Positions 58,902 through 64,000 of a DNA stretch of 64,000 nucleotides are shown in pieces. The translations under genes and the position numbers were made by a program. The notes beneath the pieces were generated by a model that did no database searches, had not been told where the DNA came from, and saw nothing but the letters and a program-made list of their open reading frames with translations. Where the stretch lies: NCBI RefSeq assembly GCF_016887565.1, contig NZ_CP069396.1:12444001-12508000 (forward strand). Direction: 5' to 3'. Numbering within the stretch: the stretch's first letter is position 1; the number at the start of each line of letters is the position of its first letter. This DNA is from Archangium violaceum. GTDB lineage: Bacteria > Myxococcota > Myxococcia > Myxococcales > Myxococcaceae.

Positions 58902-61900
58902 ATGAAGACGAAGAGCGCCTCCCCTTTCACGATCACCGAGACCCTTTACGAGGGCGGGGGAACCCTCTTGTTCCGCGGGCTCCGGACGGCCGATCACCTC
59001 CCGGTGCTCCTGAAGGTGCTCGATCCGAGGCATGGCCGCTCGGGGGACGTCGAGCGTCTGCGGCACGAGCATGCGATCGGCAAGACGCTGGACCTCCAGA
59101 CGATCGTGGCGCCGCTCGCCCTCGAGACGTACGAGGGAATGCCGGCGCTCGTGATGGAGGATTTTGGCGGCGAGTCGCTCGACCACTTCATCGGCGCGCC
59201 CATGCCGACCGAGCGCTTCCTCGACCTCGCGGTCCGTATCGCGGCGGCGGTGTCGGAGCTCCACGAGCGGGACATCATCCACAAGGATCTGAAGCCCCAG
59301 AACATCCTCGTGAATGCGGCCACCGGCCAGGTGAAGCTCACCGGCTTCGGGCTCGCGTCGCGCCTCCCCCGCGAACACAATGCCCCCGAGATCTCGAGCT
59401 TCATCGAGGGCTCCCTGCCGTACCTGGCGCCGGAGCAGACAGGGCGGATGAACCGGGCGATCGACAGCCGCGCCGACCTCTACGCTCTCGGAGTCATCTT
59501 CTACGAAATGCTTACGGGGGGCCTGCCCTTCGTGGCGAGGGATCCGCTCGAGTGGGTGCATTGCCACGTCGCCCGTACCCCGCCGCCGCCCTCCGCGCTC
59601 GTCCCGCAGCTGCCCGAGCTCCTCTCCGCGCTCGTCCTGAAGCTCCTGGGCAAGATGGCGGAGGAGCGCTACCAGACCGCCCGCGGCCTGCGGCACGACC
59701 TCGTGCGGTGCCTGACCGAGTCGCGAGCCCGAGGCAGGCTCGAGCCGTTCCCCCTGGCCGAGCACGACGTCTCGGGTCGCTTCAAGATCCCCCAGAAGCT
59801 CTATGGCCGCGAGGATGAAATCGCCGCGCTGCTGCGCACATTCGAGCGCGTGGTCGCCACGGGCTCCCCCGAGTTCGTCCTGGTCTCGGGCTATTCCGGC
59901 ATCGGCAAGTCGGCGCTCGTGTATGAGCTGCACAAGCCCATCGTCCGCGAGCGGGGCTTCTTCATTTCGGGAAAGTTCGACAAATACAAGCGAGACATCC
60001 CGTACTCCACGATTGTCCGGGCCTTCCGGGAGCTCGTGCCGGAGCTCCTCGCCGGGAGCGAGGAGCGGCTCTCGACCTTCCGGCAGCGGCTGCTCGGCGC
60101 TCTCGGGAGCAATGGACAGCTCATCGTGGAGGTCATCCCTCAGGTCGAGCTCGTCGTCGGACGGCAACCGCCGGTTCCCGAGTTGCCGCCGACCGAGGCG
60201 CAGAACCGGTTCCACATGGTGTTCCGGCACTTCATCGGGGTGTTCGCCCGCAAGGAGCACCCGCTCGCGCTCTTCCTCGACGATCTCCAGTGGGCCGATT
60301 CTGCGAGCCTCGCCCTCCTCCAGGATTTGATGACCCATCCCGAAACGGGCCATTTCCTCGGCATCGGCACATACCGGGACAATGAGGTGGCCCCTTCGCA
60401 CCCGCTCATCCTGACGCTGGACAAGATGCGGAAGGAGGGGGCGCTCGTCTCGGACATCGTGCTCGGCCCGCTTTCCCGCGAGCACCTCGCCATGCTCGTC
60501 AGCGATACGCTCCGCTGCCGCGGCGAAGACTCCGTGTCGCTTTCGGACCTCGTCCACGAGAAGACGGCCGGCAACCCCTTCTTCGTGATCCAGTTCCTCA
60601 CCGCGCTCTACGAAGAGCGCCTGCTCGAGTTCGATGGACGCGCGAGGACGTGGCGGTGGGACGTGAAGAGGATCCGCGCCAAGGGCTTCACCGACAACGT
60701 GGTCGACCTGATGGTCGGCAAGCTCACGCGGCTTCCTGAGCGCACCCAGGAAGCGCTCAAACGACTCGCCTGTCTGGGGAACACCGCGAAGCTCGCCACC
60801 CTGACGAGGGTCTGCCGCCGCTCGGAGCAGGAGATGCATGCCGATCTCTGGGAGGCCGTCCGCGCGGGGCTCGTTCTCCGTCTGGACGGCGCGTACATGT
60901 ATCTCCACGACCGCGTCCAGGAGGCGGCCTATTCGCTCATCCCGGAGGAGCTGAGGGCCGCGGTGCATCTCGAGATCGGCCGGCTCCTCGCGTTCCATCT
61001 GCCCGAAGAGGCGCTCGACGAGCGGGTCTTCGACGTCGCGAACCAACTCAACCACGGTGTCGCGCTCATCACGGATCCACGCGAAAAGGAGACGCTCTGC
61101 CGGTTCAACTTCCAGGCGGGGAGAAAGGCGAAGGCGTCGGTCGCCTACGCGTCGGCGTGCGGCTATCTGGCCCAGGCTGCATCACTGCTGCCATCGGACG
61201 CCTGGAGCACACGGTACGAGGATACGTTCACGCTCTACATGGAACTCTCCGAGTGCGAGTACCTCGTCGGCGACTTCCATCGGGCCGATGAGCTGTTCGA
61301 CCTGATCCTCCAGAACGCCCGTTCCAATCCCGACCGGGCCAGGGCCTACCGGCTGCGCATAAGGCTGTACCAGGTCTCGAGGCGATATGCCGACGGGGTG
61401 ACGGTCGCGCTGGAAGGTCTTGGGCTCTTCGGGGTGCGCCTGCCGGAGTCGAGCGAGGAGATCCAGGTCGAAGTCGAAGCGGAGATCCGGGACATCTCGG
61501 CCAACCTGCGCGATCGTCGCATCGCCGACCTCCTCGATGCGCCGGCGGTGCGCGACCCCAATGGGCGGGCGATCATCGGCCTGCTTGTCGATTCGATCCC
61601 CTGCGCGTACAACGCGCGACCGGAGATGTTCGCTCTGGAGGTCGTCAAGGCGCTGAACTTCTCCCTGCGGTACGGGAACGCCGAGGAGACCTGCTTCGCC
61701 TACAGCGCCTACGGCATCATGTTGGCGTCGCTCTTCGGCGACATTCCGTCGGCCTACGAGTTCTCCGAGATGTCGTTGCGGCTGAACGAGAAGTTCAACG
61801 ACGCCAGGCTCAAGGGCAAGTTGCTCTTCATGCATGGCGGCCACATCCACTTCTGGCGGAGGCCCATCGCGACGAGTGTTCCGATCATGGAGCAGGGCTT

Positions 61901-64000
61901 CCTCGCCTGCCTGGAGGTCGGCGACCTCGTCTTCGCCGGCCTCGTCACCATCCTGACGGTCTGGCTGGTCCTGGAGAAGGGCAGCCCGCTCGACGAAGTC
62001 CTCAAGGTGTCGCGGAAGTACATCGCGTTCGCCAGGGAGAGCCACAACGCCGCGGTACTCCATACGCTCCAGCTCGAGCAGCGATTCGTGGCGAGCCTGC
62101 GAGGAGCGACGCCGGAACCGACAAGCCTTGACGATGGCTCCTTCGACGAAGCCGAAAGTCTGGCGGTGATCACGGAGGCGACCTTCGGCTGCGGGATTGC
62201 CTTCTACCATGTCATGAAGCAGATCGCCGCTTTTGCCGGCGGACGGTATGGCGAGGCGCTCGAGTCCGCGGCCCGGGCGGCGACGATGCTCGGGGCGATC
62301 ATGGCGCAGCCCATCGAGGCCACGTACCACTTCTACCACGCGCTCACCCTGGCCGCACTTCATCCGCAGGTGCCCGCGGACCAGCAGCGGGAATTCGCGC
62401 GCACCCTCGAAGCGGAGCTGCGGAAGCTCAAGCTCTGGGCAGACAACTGCCCGGAGAACTACCTGAGCCGCCATGCCCTCGTCTCAGCAGAGATCGCTCG
62501 CATCGAAGGCCGGGAGCTCGACGCACAGCGCCTCTATGAAGAGGCCATCCGCTCGGCGCGCGAGAACGGCTTCGTTCAGAATGAAGCGCTCGCGTATGAG
62601 CTCGCTTCGGCGTTCTACCGGGCGCGTGGGTTCGACCAGTTCGCCAACACCTATCTCAGCGGCGCCCGTGCCTGCTATGTGCGCTGGGGCGCCGACAGCA
62701 AGGTCAAGCAGCTCGACCAGCAGAATCCCCGTCTGCTCCAGCCGAGGCCCCCCACGCCCGCTGCCACCTTCGCGGTCCGGACCGAGCAGCTCGACCTGCT
62801 CTCGGTGACCAAAGCCTCACAGAGCATCTCGGGTGAGATCGTCCTCGACAAGCTGGTGCGCACGCTGCTCACCATCGTGCTCGAGCAGGGCGGAGCGCAA
62901 AGAGGCTGCCTGATCCTCTACCGGGAGGGCGGCTTGTCCATCGAGGCGGAGGCGTCCCTCGAAGTAGGAGGCGTGGCGACGAAGCTCCTGGAGGCGCAGC
63001 CACTCTCGTCGTCGCTCGTGCCCGTTTCGATCGCCAACTACGCCTGGCGGACGAAGGAGCGGGTGGTCCTCGAGGGCATCGCCGATGGGGCGAAATACGC
63101 CTCGGATCCGTACATCGTGCACGTGAAGCCGAGGTCACTCCTGTGCTTGCCCATTCTCCGGCAAGCGGAGGTAGTCGGTCTGCTCTATCTCGAGAACAAC
63201 CTCGTCGCCAGCGCGTTCACACCCGAGAGGCTTGCAGCCCTCTCGCTGCTCGCCTCGCAGGCGGCCATCTCCTTGGAGAACGCGCTACTCCTCTCCAAGG
63301 AGCAGGCGGCGCGGGCGGCGGCCGAGATGGCGGAGCGCCAGGCCACGTTCCTCGCCGAGGTGGGAGCGCTCCTTTCGGAATCGCTCGATTATGAGGAGAC
63401 GCTGGCGCGCCTCGGGCGGCTGTCCGTGAGATCGATCTGCGACTGGTGCGTGATCGACATCGTGGAAGGCGCAGAGATCCGGCGCATCGCCGGTGCACAC
63501 AAAGACCCCGCGAAGGAGCGGGTGCTCGAGGAGCTTCGACGGCGGTATCCTCCTCACTGGGATTCGCCCCAACCGGCGGCTGGGGTCCTGCGGACGGGTG
63601 AGCCACTCCTGTTTCCCGAGCTCTCCGACGAAGGCATTCGAAGACTCGCCGTGGACGACGAGCACGTGAGGATCTGCCGCGAGCTCGGGGCACGGAGCTC
63701 CATGATCGTGCCGCTCGTCGCGTGCGGGCAGACGTTCGGGGTGCTGAGCGCCGTCTCGTCCACGCCGGGGCGCCGCTACGGCGGCGCCGACCTCAAGCTT
63801 GTGCAGGAAGTGGCGCGCCGGGCCGCGATAGCGATCGACAACGCGCGGCTCTACCGCAAGACACAGGAGGCCATCCGCGTGCGGGACGAGTTCCTCTCCG
63901 TGGCCTCGCACGAGCTGAATACGCCGATGACATCACTCACGCTCACGCTGCAGTCCATGGACCGGGCCTTCCGAGCGGGTCGCTCCATCGACCCGCAGAC
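58902..64000 (+). CDS. Kinase-ATPase-GAF-histidine kinase fusion (3' end outside window), DFG replaced by GFG
   Basis: At least 1699 residues. An N-terminal protein kinase domain (about 5-270) with VLLKVLD, ELHERDIIHKDLKPQN (HKD for HRD) and LTGFGLASRL, where the metal-binding Asp of DFG is Gly. It is followed by an AAA/STAND ATPase (Walker A SGYSGIGKSALVYE near 330, Walker B LALFLDDLQWAD), a TPR-like helical region (about 640-1270), a GAF domain (about 1310-1450, PRSLLCLPILRQAEVVGLLY), a second GAF (about 1480-1650) and the start of HisKA (ASHELNTPMTSL, His near 1671). This is the 'trifunctional' kinase family of large-genome bacteria. With Gly in DFG the kinase part may be a pseudokinase; output would be via the histidine kinase. 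Confidence 0.9.
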   Translation, partial: MKTKSASPFTITETLYEGGGTLLFRGLRTADHLPVLLKVLDPRHGRSGDVERLRHEHAIGKTLDLQTIVAPLALETYEGMPALVMEDFGGESLDHFIGAPMPTERFLDLAVRIAAAVSELHERDIIHKDLKPQNILVNAATGQVKLTGFGLASRLPREHNAPEISSFIEGSLPYLAPEQTGRMNRAIDSRADLYALGVIFYEMLTGGLPFVARDPLEWVHCHVARTPPPPSALVPQLPELLSALVLKLLGKMAEERYQTARGLRHDLVRCLTESRARGRLEPFPLAEHDVSGRFKIPQKLYGREDEIAALLRTFERVVATGSPEFVLVSGYSGIGKSALVYELHKPIVRERGFFISGKFDKYKRDIPYSTIVRAFRELVPELLAGSEERLSTFRQRLLGALGSNGQLIVEVIPQVELVVGRQPPVPELPPTEAQNRFHMVFRHFIGVFARKEHPLALFLDDLQWADSASLALLQDLMTHPETGHFLGIGTYRDNEVAPSHPLILTLDKMRKEGALVSDIVLGPLSREHLAMLVSDTLRCRGEDSVSLSDLVHEKTAGNPFFVIQFLTALYEERLLEFDGRARTWRWDVKRIRAKGFTDNVVDLMVGKLTRLPERTQEALKRLACLGNTAKLATLTRVCRRSEQEMHADLWEAVRAGLVLRLDGAYMYLHDRVQEAAYSLIPEELRAAVHLEIGRLLAFHLPEEALDERVFDVANQLNHGVALITDPREKETLCRFNFQAGRKAKASVAYASACGYLAQAASLLPSDAWSTRYEDTFTLYMELSECEYLVGDFHRADELFDLILQNARSNPDRARAYRLRIRLYQVSRRYADGVTVALEGLGLFGVRLPESSEEIQVEVEAEIRDISANLRDRRIADLLDAPAVRDPNGRAIIGLLVDSIPCAYNARPEMFALEVVKALNFSLRYGNAEETCFAYSAYGIMLASLFGDIPSAYEFSEMSLRLNEKFNDARLKGKLLFMHGGHIHFWRRPIATSVPIMEQGFLACLEVGDLVFAGLVTILTVWLVLEKGSPLDEVLKVSRKYIAFARESHNAAVLHTLQLEQRFVASLRGATPEPTSLDDGSFDEAESLAVITEATFGCGIAFYHVMKQIAAFAGGRYGEALESAARAATMLGAIMAQPIEATYHFYHALTLAALHPQVPADQQREFARTLEAELRKLKLWADNCPENYLSRHALVSAEIARIEGRELDAQRLYEEAIRSARENGFVQNEALAYELASAFYRARGFDQFANTYLSGARACYVRWGADSKVKQLDQQNPRLLQPRPPTPAATFAVRTEQLDLLSVTKASQSISGEIVLDKLVRTLLTIVLEQGGAQRGCLILYREGGLSIEAEASLEVGGVATKLLEAQPLSSSLVPVSIANYAWRTKERVVLEGIADGAKYASDPYIVHVKPRSLLCLPILRQAEVVGLLYLENNLVASAFTPERLAALSLLASQAAISLENALLLSKEQAARAAAEMAERQATFLAEVGALLSESLDYEETLARLGRLSVRSICDWCVIDIVEGAEIRRIAGAHKDPAKERVLEELRRRYPPHWDSPQPAAGVLRTGEPLLFPELSDEGIRRLAVDDEHVRICRELGARSSMIVPLVACGQTFGVLSAVSSTPGRRYGGADLKLVQEVARRAAIAIDNARLYRKTQEAIRVRDEFLSVASHELNTPMTSLTLTLQSMDRAFRAGRSIDPQ

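Overview
The window is high-GC DNA that fits a myxobacterium of the Cystobacterineae (Archangium, Cystobacter or Melittangium type). The evidence is G/C-rich third codon positions, many long sensor kinases and Ser/Thr kinases fused to ATPase and TPR regions, a fragment of the myxobacterial DUF2381 family, and a lipoprotein that resembles the Sit polymorphic toxins of Myxococcus. No rRNA, complete tRNA or CRISPR array is visible. The species assignment is inference.

Layout. 0-1.6 kb (minus strand): the start of dnaN, a nucleotidyltransferase and its overlapping small partner. 1.7-8.7 kb: lipoproteins, an Ig-like/beta-barrel surface protein and a membrane histidine kinase in one run. 9.3-14.3 kb: a tightly coupled operon of a stand-alone cobalamin-binding sensor carrying the W-x9-EH signature of B12 photoreceptors, an internally duplicated helical protein, and two hybrid histidine kinases. 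14.3-28.6 kb: a kinase/cyclase-like/ATPase giant, a PLD-like protein, an alpha-lytic-type protease with a ricin-type lectin, a metzincin with a very hydrophobic N-terminus, an ArsR/SRPBCC divergent pair with a visible operator, a TPM-domain protein and a YhhN membrane protein.

28.6-54.9 kb is an accessory region. Three tRNA 3'-end-like segments (28.67, 37.46 and 47.66 kb) divide it. The first block holds an integrase-excisionase-helicase-primase operon whose genes overlap by 4 bp, truncated genes, a Sit-like lipoprotein toxin with a putative immunity gene, and a group II intron. The second block holds a RAYT transposase with inverted repeats, a DUF5648 protein, a collagen-like protein, a complete IS66 element with an 8-bp target duplication that splits a toxin-like gene exactly in frame, and a 0.69-kb HNH-carrying unit with 49-bp inverted repeats. 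From 47.7 to 54.9 kb there is a graveyard of gene fragments and IS91-type transposase 3' ends among intact genes (map, an SH3b protein, an AraC regulator and an SDR).

55-64 kb returns to core-like DNA: a large IPT/Kelch lipoprotein with a small beta-barrel partner, and the first 1.7 kcodons of a kinase-ATPase-GAF-histidine kinase whose DFG motif reads GFG.

The strongest candidates for new biology are the B12-sensor/hybrid-kinase operon, the IS66-interrupted toxin-like gene, the HNH mini-element, the metzincin with its small membrane partner, and the Sit-like toxin/immunity pair.
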